Shown here: positions 1 to 7,548 of the stretch, one piece after another
Position numbering within the stretch: the first letter of the stretch is position 1
How the letters are laid out: each line of letters opens with the position of its first letter
IMG/VR virus record: IMGVR_UViG_3300044643_000383
Coordinates: 1-20,764 of that record
Strand: one strand, 5' to 3'
DNA: 20,764 bases
Source: a virus
Notes under the pieces: generated by a model
Seen by the model: the letters and a program-made list of their open reading frames with translations, nothing else
The model's database searches: none
What the model was told of the DNA's origin: nothing
Position numbers and translations under genes: made by a program

Positions 1-1110
1 ATCTAATGCAATAAGAGCCTCTTCTACTTTAGAGTTACCGTACTGATCAATAAAGGGAGGCATTGACCATTGCTCAGGAATAAATAATCCTGTTCTACCA
101 GAAATACCGGTCTCATCAATAAGATTAGATTCAACTGAATATATATCATTAGCATCTGGTCTAGTGATCATTTTCTTAAGTGGATCACACTGAGACAAGT
201 CACCCACAGATCCTGCAGCAATAAACATTCCGGTGGTCATGAATCCTGATTTCATAGCAGGACGTATGTACTCAAATGTTGTATCCATCTTAGGAGCAAT
301 ACCTGCTTCCTCATGAAAGAAGTACTTACATGGTCCACCTACACCATTAGTAGGGTCCTTCTCAAAAGACATACCTTGCATTACACCTTTAAGTCCTATC
401 TCTGTTTTACGTTTCTGAATACCTGTAGTAGTCTCAATCTTTTGTTGCCACATCATGACCTTGTTAGGGTTCATAGGACGGTACCAAGCTGTGTGCTGAT
501 TTAAGAAAGCCTCATATTCATTAAGGAATTTCCAAGTACCTTTCTCATTGATATAGTCTTTAAGACTAGCGCCCATCTTAAGAGTAACTCCTTCCTCAAA
601 CCAGATCTGATTAATTAGCTTACCCGCATGGTAGTATGATGATGCAATCTGACGTTTCTTTAAAATAGCAGCATGTCTATAATGTAACTCTGCTAGACAT
701 TCATATAGGGCTAAGTGATACTGAGCATCTCTTACATCAGCAAAACCAAACTTTTGAATCTCTTTATTGAAGATAGGTAGAAAGTTTAACCACATATAAT
801 AGTCACGTGGTATATACCAAGCATTACCATTATTTTTATATATAGCCCCTACTCTACATTTATTCTTCTGGTCATTCCAAAATATTATAAAATCTTTAGT
901 TCCTTGTGGGGCCTTGCAATAAAAGTTAAACTCATTAAAGTGTCTAGCTTGTTCATTAAACATCTTGCTAGTCTCATCAAACTCATACTGACCAGGTTCT
1001 TTAAATATGCTAAATACAAAGTCCTTGAAATCATCACGAGTAGGAAAGGTGGTCACTGACCACTCTCCATTTTCCCATGTAGGAATTTCTATATCAGTTT
1101 GTTGTAGCAT
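1..1110 (-). CDS. terL: Terminase large subunit, N-terminal part (cut by window edge)
   Basis: DNA-packaging motor ATPase that threads the genome into the prohead. Reading the minus strand from the ATG at 1108-1110 gives 370 open codons with no stop before the edge. A Walker A-like segment KKRQIASSYY lies at residues 151-160, a Walker B-like KYFFHEEAG at 262-270, and a motif III-like TGMFIAAGS at 293-301. The nuclease domain would lie beyond the window. The long N-terminal extension before Walker A and the HEEAG motif recall crAss-like phage terminases (inference). It is the last visible gene of the left-arm cluster, 5 nt after the stop of the preceding gene. Confidence 0.85.
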   Translation of the reverse strand, partial: MLQQTDIEIPTWENGEWSVTTFPTRDDFKDFVFSIFKEPGQYEFDETSKMFNEQARHFNEFNFYCKAPQGTKDFIIFWNDQKNKCRVGAIYKNNGNAWYIPRDYYMWLNFLPIFNKEIQKFGFADVRDAQYHLALYECLAELHYRHAAILKKRQIASSYYHAGKLINQIWFEEGVTLKMGASLKDYINEKGTWKFLNEYEAFLNQHTAWYRPMNPNKVMMWQQKIETTTGIQKRKTEIGLKGVMQGMSFEKDPTNGVGGPCKYFFHEEAGIAPKMDTTFEYIRPAMKSGFMTTGMFIAAGSVGDLSQCDPLKKMITRPDANDIYSVESNLIDETGISGRTGLFIPEQWSMPPFIDQYGNSKVEEALIALD

Positions 1111-1115
1111 ATTAA

Positions 1116-1634
1116 TTACATTTGATCATATGCAAGTCCTGCACCCCCGCGTGCGCGACCCCCTTGTTCTTCTTGAAGATCTTTATAAGCACCCTTATAA
1201 GCATCACGTATTTGCTGGTATTTTGCTGCAGCATTTATAAGTGCTGTTAAGTTACCATCTCTACCATCAGTTATATTGGTTACCTCCATATACTTACCAA
1301 GTCTATCAAGCATTTGCTTGATACCATTGTAAGCTCTAGATGTTGGTGTCTCATATAATTTTCTACAGAACTCTAGCGCTCCGGGGATAAAGTCATCCTC
1401 AGAAGTAAAATCTGCATCTATCTCAACTAGTACAAACTCTTCCTTATCATCATCTGCAATATGGAAAAAAGGGTTAATGTCTGGGTTCGGACAACTCATA
1501 TAGAATAAATACTGATATACTTTTATGTAATTCTCAGGATACTCATCCATGATTCTTCTAAGTGTAGGTAATGTATAACAGCTTTCACTTGGTACCATCA
1601 CCCCATCCTGTATATCAAATAACTTAACTAGCAT
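1116..1634 (-). CDS. Acidic protein directly upstream of terL, unknown function
   Basis: This 172-aa protein is mainly acidic and predicted helical, with a Gly/Arg-rich stretch close to the C-terminus (GGRARGGAG). I recognise no family. It overlaps the nuclease gene by 11 nt and stops 5 nt before the terL start, so the three are surely cotranscribed. In many tailed phages the gene just before terL encodes the small terminase subunit; size and position would fit, but no helix-turn-helix motif is clear, so that role is only a positional guess. Confidence 0.8.
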   Translation of the reverse strand: MLVKLFDIQDGVMVPSESCYTLPTLRRIMDEYPENYIKVYQYLFYMSCPNPDINPFFHIADDDKEEFVLVEIDADFTSEDDFIPGALEFCRKLYETPTSRAYNGIKQMLDRLGKYMEVTNITDGRDGNLTALINAAAKYQQIRDAYKGAYKDLQEEQGGRARGGAGLAYDQM

Positions 1635-2439
1635 CTTTTAAAAGGTTTATTATACTTATCACTTCATTCTTAAGGTAAGGTGCCTCATATTCTACAACTG
1701 AGTTTACAACAGGTTCTCCTGACATGTCATATAATACAACTCTGTTATCATAAGCATCTTTACCAGCTTCTTCAAATAAGATATGTTCTATAACCATCTT
1801 CCCGGGCTTAAGCTTAGGATTATGTTTAAGAATCATATACATATAAAAACTTAACTGTAATGCATAATAGTTAAGATTACAATCATCCAGATGACTGAGT
1901 GGAGGAAGCATTCTATCACTAACTCCTTCCCAATTAATGTAAGACTCTGTTTTGATTTCTTTATTAGTTTTGTAATCATATATGTTGACCTTTCCATTAA
2001 TTACTTCTATTCTATCCGCTTGACCACATAGCCCCGCACTCTTAAGATACGTCATATGCTCAGGATATATACCTTCTACAAGTTTTTGATCCGGTGCATT
2101 CTTAATTCCATCAATTTCAACAGGTTTAAAAATAGGTACTATACAACCATCTTTTTCTATGGTGCTACATGATGTATAAGCAAGCTCTCTTTGGTTATGA
2201 TACCATGTACCAAGATTAACAGCTTTCTGTGATTCATTTCTCCAAGCTTCTTTCACATCTTCAGCTTGCATCCCGTACCACTTGCTTCTATTGTTCTTAA
2301 TAGATTTCTCAGCTACAACATCTGGATCAAAAGGTTTTTTAAATTTAGATATAATACCTGTTACACTAACCCATGAGATGTTCTCACTAGGATCAATGCT
2401 GGTATAAGTATGTGTATCAGCTTTAAATAGTATTGCCAT
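1624..2439 (-). CDS. PD-(D/E)XK superfamily nuclease (RecB/Cas4-like)
   Basis: A 271-aa predicted metal-dependent DNA nuclease. The three typical RecB/Cas4-like motifs are visible in order: LGTWYHNQRE around residues 76-85 (His81, Glu85), GQAD at 139-142 giving the first catalytic Asp, and YDYKT at 154-158 giving the Asp-x-Lys pair. The N-terminal segment before the HxxxE motif, with VTGIISKF, also matches this class. Its place among packaging genes suggests a role in recombination, genome maturation or DNA-end processing. It overlaps the upstream Cys-rich gene by 17 nt and the downstream gene by 11 nt. No catalytic residue appears missing. Confidence 0.85.
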   Translation of the reverse strand: MAILFKADTHTYTSIDPSENISWVSVTGIISKFKKPFDPDVVAEKSIKNNRSKWYGMQAEDVKEAWRNESQKAVNLGTWYHNQRELAYTSCSTIEKDGCIVPIFKPVEIDGIKNAPDQKLVEGIYPEHMTYLKSAGLCGQADRIEVINGKVNIYDYKTNKEIKTESYINWEGVSDRMLPPLSHLDDCNLNYYALQLSFYMYMILKHNPKLKPGKMVIEHILFEEAGKDAYDNRVVLYDMSGEPVVNSVVEYEAPYLKNEVISIINLLKDAS

Positions 2440-2749
2440 GATTTTCTAGTTTAGCATTCATATCATCTTCTTCTTCTTCTGTCATTACAGCAAACCATCT
2501 ACCTTGTGGGCAGGATGAAGACATGCTATAAGTCTTATACTTAAGAGAGCAGCCGCAATCACCACAACAAGGCTGTGTACCTGGTATCTCACACTTAGAT
2601 CCTTCTGAATCAAACAGAGGACAGGTCTTACATATCTCATTGCGCCAATAGGCAACACGCTTAATCTTCTTTCTAGTAAAGTAATAGTTAAGGACTCCTT
2701 CAAGAATGAGCCACTTATTCTCCCAGATTTTCTTTATTTTTTTGAGCAT
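2423..2749 (-). CDS. Cysteine-rich putative zinc-binding protein
   Basis: 108 aa. After a basic, aromatic N-terminus (residues 1-36) comes a cluster of eight cysteines at about 40, 43, 53, 61, 62, 65, 67 and 80, arranged as C-x2-C, CC-x2-C-x-C and a final C before PQGRW. The spacing suggests one or two zinc sites, but no named family is certain. The C-terminus is acidic (EEEEDD). It overlaps both neighbours (35 nt with the HU/IHF-like gene, 17 nt with the nuclease gene), indicating translational coupling. A DNA- or protein-binding adaptor is plausible but not shown. Confidence 0.75.
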   Translation of the reverse strand: MLKKIKKIWENKWLILEGVLNYYFTRKKIKRVAYWRNEICKTCPLFDSEGSKCEIPGTQPCCGDCGCSLKYKTYSMSSSCPQGRWFAVMTEEEEDDMNAKLENHGNTI

Positions 2750-3104
2750 TGACCCTGTTTACTTTTAGTGTTATACCTTTTCTATTCTCTTGAACTATCA
2801 TATCTTTGATTTTAGCTAGCTGTTCATGATTATGTAAAACAGCATCATACCTAGCAAAGGATTTAAACTCCTTGGGGTTTAAACTTTTAAGATGCACATG
2901 ACTCTTTGCTAATACACGGTCTAACTTTTTCTCATTTATCATAAAATTTCCTAAGCCCTTTAATGAAAAATTAAAGTGTTCTTTGTTGGTCATTGCTTTC
3001 CTAAGGTATAGCCAGTAGTGCTGAACTATATCTTCTGTTAAAGCAGGATCATCAAACTTCTGACTGAACTCCTTCAGGAGTTCTTTCAACTTCTTTGGTT
3101 TCAA
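2715..3104 (-). CDS. HU/IHF-like DNA-binding protein (candidate)
   Basis: 129 aa. Two N-terminal helices are followed by FSLKGLGNFMINEKKLDRVL (about residues 47-66), which resembles the start of the HU/IHF beta-arm (hydrophobic-G-x-G-x-F then basic residues). IHF-like proteins are known in crAss-like phages near the packaging genes. The C-terminal tail is basic. The furthest upstream in-frame start is a TTG at 3104; another TTG lies five codons in, and the first ATG is at residue 38, which would remove the expected N-terminal helices. Overlap with the upstream gene is 53 nt with the TTG start. Confidence 0.65.
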   Translation of the reverse strand: MKPKKLKELLKEFSQKFDDPALTEDIVQHYWLYLRKAMTNKEHFNFSLKGLGNFMINEKKLDRVLAKSHVHLKSLNPKEFKSFARYDAVLHNHEQLAKIKDMIVQENRKGITLKVNRVNAQKNKENLGE

Positions 3105-3456
3105 CTCTTACAAATTTATAGTCCAATAATATGTTACCTTGTATCTGAATGTTTAGTTCCGGATTCAGTGTAATTGTCTTTCTATTCTTACCATTCTTTA
3201 CAAGAAGATTCTTCTTCTCTGCCTTAGTTACAGCGTTTCTTACTGACTGAGCACTACTAAAAATCTTATTCTTGGTAGCGCTTTCACAGAACTCAGTAAG
3301 CTCTGTCTCCCCTGATAATGCTAAGAAAGTTAAACAGTTAAGATCTAAATCTGATACATTCATTGTCTTAAGATGTGAGTGTACAGCAAGTTGGAACTTA
3401 ACTATACTCCATAAGTCCATCTTAACAGTCTTGCGTACCTGATTTACTATAGCCAT
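3052..3456 (-). CDS. Putative winged-helix protein
   Basis: 134 aa, no family firmly recognised. Residues 38-100 look like a winged helix: helix LDLNCLTFLALSG, a segment with IFSSAQSVRNAVTKAEKKNLLVKNG resembling a recognition helix followed by a wing, then KTITLNPELNIQ. This pattern is common in phage regulators and in small terminase or HTH-containing packaging proteins. It starts one base after the stop region of the coiled-coil gene (shared base 3456) and its 3' end overlaps the HU/IHF-like gene by 53 nt. A packaging or late transcription role is inferred from position only. Confidence 0.7.
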   Translation of the reverse strand: MAIVNQVRKTVKMDLWSIVKFQLAVHSHLKTMNVSDLDLNCLTFLALSGETELTEFCESATKNKIFSSAQSVRNAVTKAEKKNLLVKNGKNRKTITLNPELNIQIQGNILLDYKFVRVETKEVERTPEGVQSEV

Positions 3457-3683
3457 TATTCTTCAGGATTAGAGGGTTCTTCTTGTGAAGGGCCTGCTAA
3501 CATTTGAGCAATCTTAGCTTGTGCAAATGTTGCACGTGCTCTTTGATCTTCAATATCAGCAACAAGAGTTTCATATACTAGTTGTACTTTAAGAAACTCT
3601 GCTTGTTCTTTATAGAACTGTGTGAGCTTAGCTTTTCTTTCAGCCATCTCTTCTTTTGACATCTCTTTCTGTTGGTTTTCCAT
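3456..3683 (-). CDS. Small coiled-coil protein, first gene of the terL transcription unit
   Basis: 75 aa, highly charged and almost wholly helical (KEEMAERKAKLTQFYKEQ), with heptad-like spacing over most of its length and a Pro/Glu-rich tail. No family is recognised. It is the first gene after a strong host-type promoter (3707-3737), with a leader of about 20 nt, so expression of everything down to terL probably starts here. It shares one base with the next gene (TAATG-type overlap). Confidence 0.75.
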   Translation of the reverse strand: MENQQKEMSKEEMAERKAKLTQFYKEQAEFLKVQLVYETLVADIEDQRARATFAQAKIAQMLAGPSQEEPSNPEE

Positions 3684-3706
3684 GATGTAACTTATTTAGG
3701 TTTAAA

Positions 3707-3737
3707 CAAATATATGATAAAAAGTTTAAACTCCAAA
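3707..3737 (-). promoter_or_regulatory. Bacteroidota-type promoter for the terL cluster
   Basis: On the minus strand TTTG (3737-3734), 19 nt, then TATATTTG (3714-3707) matches exactly the Bacteroidota primary sigma consensus (TTTG, 19-21 nt, TAnnTTTG). The ATG at 3683 follows about 23 nt later. Confidence 0.75.
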
Positions 3738-3746
3738 TGTTTACAC

Positions 3747-3788
3747 AAAAAAAGACCCGCTAGCAGATCTTACGGTATGCTAAGCGGG
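3747..3788 (-). terminator. Rho-independent terminator after the fibre/coiled-coil unit
   Basis: Minus-strand RNA forms a stem from CCCGCTTAGCA (3788-3778) with TGCTAGCGGG (3765-3756), one bulged base, then TC and seven Ts (3753-3747). It lies between the 117-aa gene and the terL-unit promoter, dividing the left arm into two transcription units. Confidence 0.85.
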
Positions 3789-3805
3789 CACCTAATACTT
3801 AAGAG

Positions 3806-4159
3806 TTAAGCTCGTTTACCGTCTTCTTCTCTCTTAGCCTTTATGTATCCTGTTAACTCTGCAATGTTAGTACTCAACTGAGTCATGTGCGTAGTAAGGT
3901 TATCCATCTTTAGATCAAGCTTCTCGTGAGCAGCCTTCTGATCTTCTTTAAGTATTTCCATTCTGTTATAGATGCTTGTCTCTTTAGCCATAAGATCTGT
4001 TTCTAGGGAGTCCATGTCACTTGCGAGTTTATCCACCTTCCCTTTCAACTTCCCTATCTCTTGTCTAAGAGCATAGTATGCTGATAAACCTGTACCTATT
4101 GTCATCACTATCCAGATAACATCTTTAGTGGTAAATACCCACGCTTCTGCTGATCCCAT
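3806..4159 (-). CDS. Membrane-anchored coiled-coil protein (holin- or spanin-like candidate)
   Basis: 117 aa. One hydrophobic segment at about residues 12-30 (VIWIVMTIGTGLSAYYAL) is followed by a long charged coiled coil (about 31-117) with a basic end. This topology of one N-terminal membrane segment plus a coiled coil is seen in phage lysis accessory proteins and in XhlA-like membrane proteins (there reversed), but no signature decides. It is the last gene before the terminator at 3747-3788, a usual position for lysis genes after tail fibres. Alternative: a structural coiled-coil protein. Confidence 0.7.
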   Translation of the reverse strand: MGSAEAWVFTTKDVIWIVMTIGTGLSAYYALRQEIGKLKGKVDKLASDMDSLETDLMAKETSIYNRMEILKEDQKAAHEKLDLKMDNLTTHMTQLSTNIAELTGYIKAKREEDGKRA

Positions 4160-4204
4160 AACTTAAATATATATACTTATAATATACGAAATTTATACTT
4201 AAAC

Positions 4205-4444
4205 TCAGACAGTTTCATTATAAATCTGAAACGCTGTACTAGAGTCTTCTTCAAGTAAAGCTATGAATCTTTCTATATTTATAGGGTCCTGGAAATCTGT
4301 AAGCATCTTATCATAAACAGGTTCAGTACTATCTAACATAAAGATAAACTTATCTGTTCTCAACTCCGTAAGAGTTGTATTTTCTACTGGTAAATATGTG
4401 TATTCCATTGTTATAGCTTTATTTAATAACCCAACCAAATCCAT
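4205..4444 (-). CDS. Hypothetical acidic protein
   Basis: 79 aa, acidic, with no recognised domain, signal peptide or membrane segment. Its start codon lies inside the end of the preceding appendage gene (26-nt overlap), so it is probably translationally coupled to it. A small virion-assembly chaperone for the preceding fibre-like protein is one possibility from gene order alone. Confidence 0.65.
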   Translation of the reverse strand: MDLVGLLNKAITMEYTYLPVENTTLTELRTDKFIFMLDSTEPVYDKMLTDFQDPINIERFIALLEEDSSTAFQIYNETV

Positions 4445-5201
4445 TTACTCCTGAGCTTGTTGCTGTTGATTGTCTAACTCTTATGCTTACTGTATTTCCA
4501 TTTGAAAGACCGGCAGAACTTAAGAAAGTATAACTTCCTGCCGCACTACCCGTAGGTATTGTATAAGGAGTACCTACAGCAACACCGGTAATCATAATTG
4601 TTAGTTCCATACTACCCGTCATTACACCCGCTGTTTTAAGGTATGCGTCCTGTATACTACCTTGTGAAACAGCTACAGGAACTGATCTGGCACTTTCTGT
4701 AAGAGCCGCTGAAAATCCACCAACGCCTATATAAAAAGTACCTGTAGTTACAGTTTGCGCCATTAAATTACCGGCCATGCTATAACCATTGTACGTAGGT
4801 ACACTTTGACTTGTTCCAAACTCAAAGTAACCAACTTTACCATTTAAGGTATTTGGATCAGTACCTCTGTAATCATTTGAAGTAACAAAATATGCTCCCC
4901 CTACAACTGTTACAGATGCAACATTATTAAATGTAGTATAGCTAGAAGAGTTAATAAATAGGGTTAAAGGTTGTTTATTTAAGTCAGGTAAAATAAAAGA
5001 AGCTGCGTTAAGACCATTTGCATCTGTTGATGAAATTGATAGCCCTTCAAACGTTATACTACCTGAACCATCGTCCAAAAACAAAAGGATAGCTTGTCCT
5101 GATGTTGCTGCTGGCAAAGGGCCTGTGCCAGAATATACCGATATGTTATACTTAAAACCCGTAGGTGTAGGAGTAGGTACTGTTGTTATCTGTGTACTCA
5201 T
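4419..5201 (-). CDS. Virion appendage/tail-fibre-like protein
   Basis: 260 aa, rich in Ser, Thr, Gly and Asn, with predicted beta structure and almost no charged clusters, typical of phage surface proteins. The N-terminus is Thr/Pro-rich (TTVPTPTPTG). The C-terminal part (SYTFLSSAGLSNGNTVSIRVRQSTATSSGVNGFGWVIK) looks like a beta-sandwich receptor-binding end. It lacks the shared MDILNW anchor of the fibre genes transcribed just before it. Two bases separate it from the preceding gene. Exact function is unknown. Confidence 0.75.
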   Translation of the reverse strand: MSTQITTVPTPTPTGFKYNISVYSGTGPLPAATSGQAILLFLDDGSGSITFEGLSISSTDANGLNAASFILPDLNKQPLTLFINSSSYTTFNNVASVTVVGGAYFVTSNDYRGTDPNTLNGKVGYFEFGTSQSVPTYNGYSMAGNLMAQTVTTGTFYIGVGGFSAALTESARSVPVAVSQGSIQDAYLKTAGVMTGSMELTIMITGVAVGTPYTIPTGSAAGSYTFLSSAGLSNGNTVSIRVRQSTATSSGVNGFGWVIK

Positions 5202-5203
5202 AA

Positions 5204-6145
5204 TTATGCAAGTGTTATAATTATTAACTCAGCTCCCGCAGTTGTGGTACTATAAGTTATTGCAGCTAAGGTATTGTTAATAGCGCCTGCATCAAAGTTT
5301 AATGATTCACCTGGCTTAAGGGTAATACCACCAACTGTTGCATCAGCGGTTCCTACACTAGCGAACGATGCTGAATATTTACCTGCAGTTATAGTACCCG
5401 ATGTACCAGTAGGTCTAAGGAATGCAGGAGTTCTTTGAACACCTGCTTGATCACTAGCAAGGGCAACTGATATAGAGTTAGCCATTGTCTGCTGACCTTC
5501 ATTAGGTAATGAAGATATTGCTACAGAGGGTAATGATGATACCGCTACGGTGCCATCTACAGTAATAGAACCTCCACCATCTGAAATATTAACGTGTCCA
5601 CTTGCATTTACCTCAACAGTTTGTTGAATTCCACTAGCTGTAACACCTGCTATAACAAAAGAGTTTGCAGGTGCTGTAACCCCATCTGTTCCTACACAAT
5701 TATCTATAAGTTGAACACTAGTTTCAATATCAGTAAGAATAGCATTACCTGCTTGAATAGCTCCTAATATAAGTGCTAATACAGCAGAAGGATCTGCATA
5801 TACTAAACATCCTGGAGTAGCCGCCCCTGGAGGAACTACAGGTGTTGTACTACCTGGTAGATAATATGTAATTGGGCCCCAGGTAGATGTATCAGGATTC
5901 CATACCCTTACCTCTAAATATACCGTATCACTATTACAAGTATCTACTACAAACTTAGCTTCATACTCTGTACTAGCTTGAAGTGTAGTAAGTATTGATG
6001 AAAGTAAAAATTCTACATCATCGGTATTAGCATCAATAATTTTAAGTTGATCACAAGTACACTGAAGTCCTTGTAATACTTTTAGCTCGTAGTTAAAGTT
6101 AGAGCCTTTATCTCCTTCTTTTGGGTTTCCGTTTCCTAGTGACAT
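5204..6145 (-). CDS. Structural/appendage protein with beta-rich C-terminus
   Basis: 313 aa. The N-terminus (MSLGNGNPKEGDKGSNFNYE) is polar and is followed by about 100 residues with several Cys and a jellyroll-like pattern (YEAKFVVDTCNSDTVYLEVRVW). A Pro-rich linker (about 105-115) leads to helices, then a Ser/Val/Thr/Gly repeat (VDGTVAVSSLPSVAISSLP) and a final beta domain. This modular build fits a baseplate, stopper or fibre component. No named family is certain. It belongs to the same contiguous minus-strand set as the fibres. Confidence 0.75.
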   Translation of the reverse strand: MSLGNGNPKEGDKGSNFNYELKVLQGLQCTCDQLKIIDANTDDVEFLLSSILTTLQASTEYEAKFVVDTCNSDTVYLEVRVWNPDTSTWGPITYYLPGSTTPVVPPGAATPGCLVYADPSAVLALILGAIQAGNAILTDIETSVQLIDNCVGTDGVTAPANSFVIAGVTASGIQQTVEVNASGHVNISDGGGSITVDGTVAVSSLPSVAISSLPNEGQQTMANSISVALASDQAGVQRTPAFLRPTGTSGTITAGKYSASFASVGTADATVGGITLKPGESLNFDAGAINNTLAAITYSTTTAGAELIIITLA

Positions 6146-6159
6146 ATCTTAATTAGTTA

Positions 6160-6330
6160 TTAGTTTCTTGGAGGGGCTATATAAAGATTTAACTTTGCCC
6201 GTGTATCAGGCTCTACCTTATCCTGATAACACGTTGGCTTAGCACCTGGTTTAGGAGTCTCGCATCCTGCAGATTTCATACCAGGTACACTGTTATAATA
6301 TTCTTCTAATGATCCTTTTCTTAATGACAT
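6160..6330 (-). CDS. Small 56-aa protein between fibre genes
   Basis: An ORF of 56 codons from the ATG at 6328-6330 to the TAA at 6160-6162: MSLRKGSLEEYYNSV..., ending APPRN. It has two Cys (CETPKPGAKPTC) and many Pro and Lys. It fills the only sizeable gap of the fibre cluster, in the same direction as its neighbours and 14 nt from each. It shares the opening MSL and polar style with the next gene. Function unknown. Confidence 0.6.
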   Translation of the reverse strand: MSLRKGSLEEYYNSVPGMKSAGCETPKPGAKPTCYQDKVEPDTRAKLNLYIAPPRN

Positions 6331-6344
6331 ATGTTTAAGTTTTA

Positions 6345-6995
6345 TTAGTTAAAGTAAGATAGTGTTTGGTCAGACATAAACTCAATATCTATGTATGCTG
6401 TACCTACCCAAGATGCTCCAGCAGTTGCTACAATAGATACAAAGTAATCTTCCGGTCCTGCTATTGTATTATCTAGCACAATCGTTGCAAATGTAAGTGG
6501 TATAGCGGCTCCTGTACTTGCGTCTCTTACTAAAGCGTTTACTGTAAACGTACCAGATACTCCAGTATATGTAGCTACGCCAGTAGCGCCAATCACACTA
6601 GCATCATTAATTAATCTAAGTCTAGCATCTCCTGATATTACACCAATTAGGTATGAATAAGATAATACACCTATCCCATTAAAGTTTACAATACCACCTA
6701 ATTTGTAAGTATTGTATAAAATTAAAGCATCGGTTGTAATAGTATCAGGTAACTGTATAAAATCACTTTCTGCTTCTGGATCTAATATACCCGTTACATA
6801 GTTCATTTGAGTACCTGGAGCAGGTACTATAGATGCAGCAAAATCTTCTACGGTCATACCATAAGACTGGTACTTGTCTCCGCGTTTAGCGTAAGATACA
6901 TTGTTACCAAGTATTACAAGATCTTGTGTAGGATCTTGTACTGTAGTTTTTACCAGTTTGTTTTTGAGTAGGTATACCCAGTTTAATATATCCAT
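6345..6995 (-). CDS. Tail-fibre protein with MDILNW N-terminal anchor (copy 3)
   Basis: 216 aa. Residues 1-50 (MDILNWVYLLKNKLVKTT ... KRGDKYQSYGM) are homologous to the starts of the two preceding genes and probably form a common virion-attachment domain. The remainder is a unique beta-rich domain (YFVSIVATAGASWVGTAYIDIEFMSD) expected to face the cell surface. It starts 1 nt after the stop of the preceding copy. The conserved start with a variable end is usual for modular adhesins. Confidence 0.8.
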   Translation of the reverse strand: MDILNWVYLLKNKLVKTTVQDPTQDLVILGNNVSYAKRGDKYQSYGMTVEDFAASIVPAPGTQMNYVTGILDPEAESDFIQLPDTITTDALILYNTYKLGGIVNFNGIGVLSYSYLIGVISGDARLRLINDASVIGATGVATYTGVSGTFTVNALVRDASTGAAIPLTFATIVLDNTIAGPEDYFVSIVATAGASWVGTAYIDIEFMSDQTLSYFN

Positions 6996-6996
6996 G

Positions 6997-7548
6997 TTAG
7001 TTATTTATTGTGTAAAGTTCATAATAAACGTACAAATCACCATCCCAGTTATTAACCCCAGCTGTTGTAGGATTAGCGTTATAAAGATTAAACTCTAATC
7101 CGTTTGAAACTCCTGTAGCAATTAAATGAGGGATAACATTATCAGTTATAGTGTTTTTGTAATACACTGAGTATTGTACATATACGTTATCTCTGTTAGT
7201 TATAGTAAGGTCTAGATCTGGATTATCAATCAAGAAAGAAACTGAACTAGCATAAGCTGCATCAGGAGTTAAGGGAGCAGACGTTCCCATATTGATAATA
7301 TCAATAATACCACGAATAGTGTTTACTGTTACAACACTAGTAGCTGTAATATCTAACTCGTAATGAGCAGTGTTAGCAATATTCCCTGCTTGAATAAAAT
7401 CTTTTGTAGGCATAGCATAAGATTGATACTTATCTCCCCGCTTTTGGAAGGATACATCAGCACCAAGCACTAGTAAGTCTTGTGGACTATCTAGTGTGGT
7501 TCTGATTAAGTTTTGTTTCTTTATGCGTAGCCAGTTAAGGATATCCAT
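6997..7548 (-). CDS. Tail-fibre protein with MDILNW N-terminal anchor (copy 2)
   Basis: 183 aa. The N-terminal 50 residues (MDILNWLRIKKQNLIRTT ... KRGDKYQSYAMPTKDF) match the neighbouring fibre proteins; the rest (about 55-183) is a different beta-rich domain ending DGDLYVYYELYTINN. Start and stop overlap the preceding gene as TAATG (base 7548). Likely a virion-attached receptor-binding or accessory fibre. The order of three such genes suggests tandem duplication followed by exchange of the C-terminal parts. Confidence 0.8.
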   Translation of the reverse strand: MDILNWLRIKKQNLIRTTLDSPQDLLVLGADVSFQKRGDKYQSYAMPTKDFIQAGNIANTAHYELDITATSVVTVNTIRGIIDIINMGTSAPLTPDAAYASSVSFLIDNPDLDLTITNRDNVYVQYSVYYKNTITDNVIPHLIATGVSNGLEFNLYNANPTTAGVNNWDGDLYVYYELYTINN

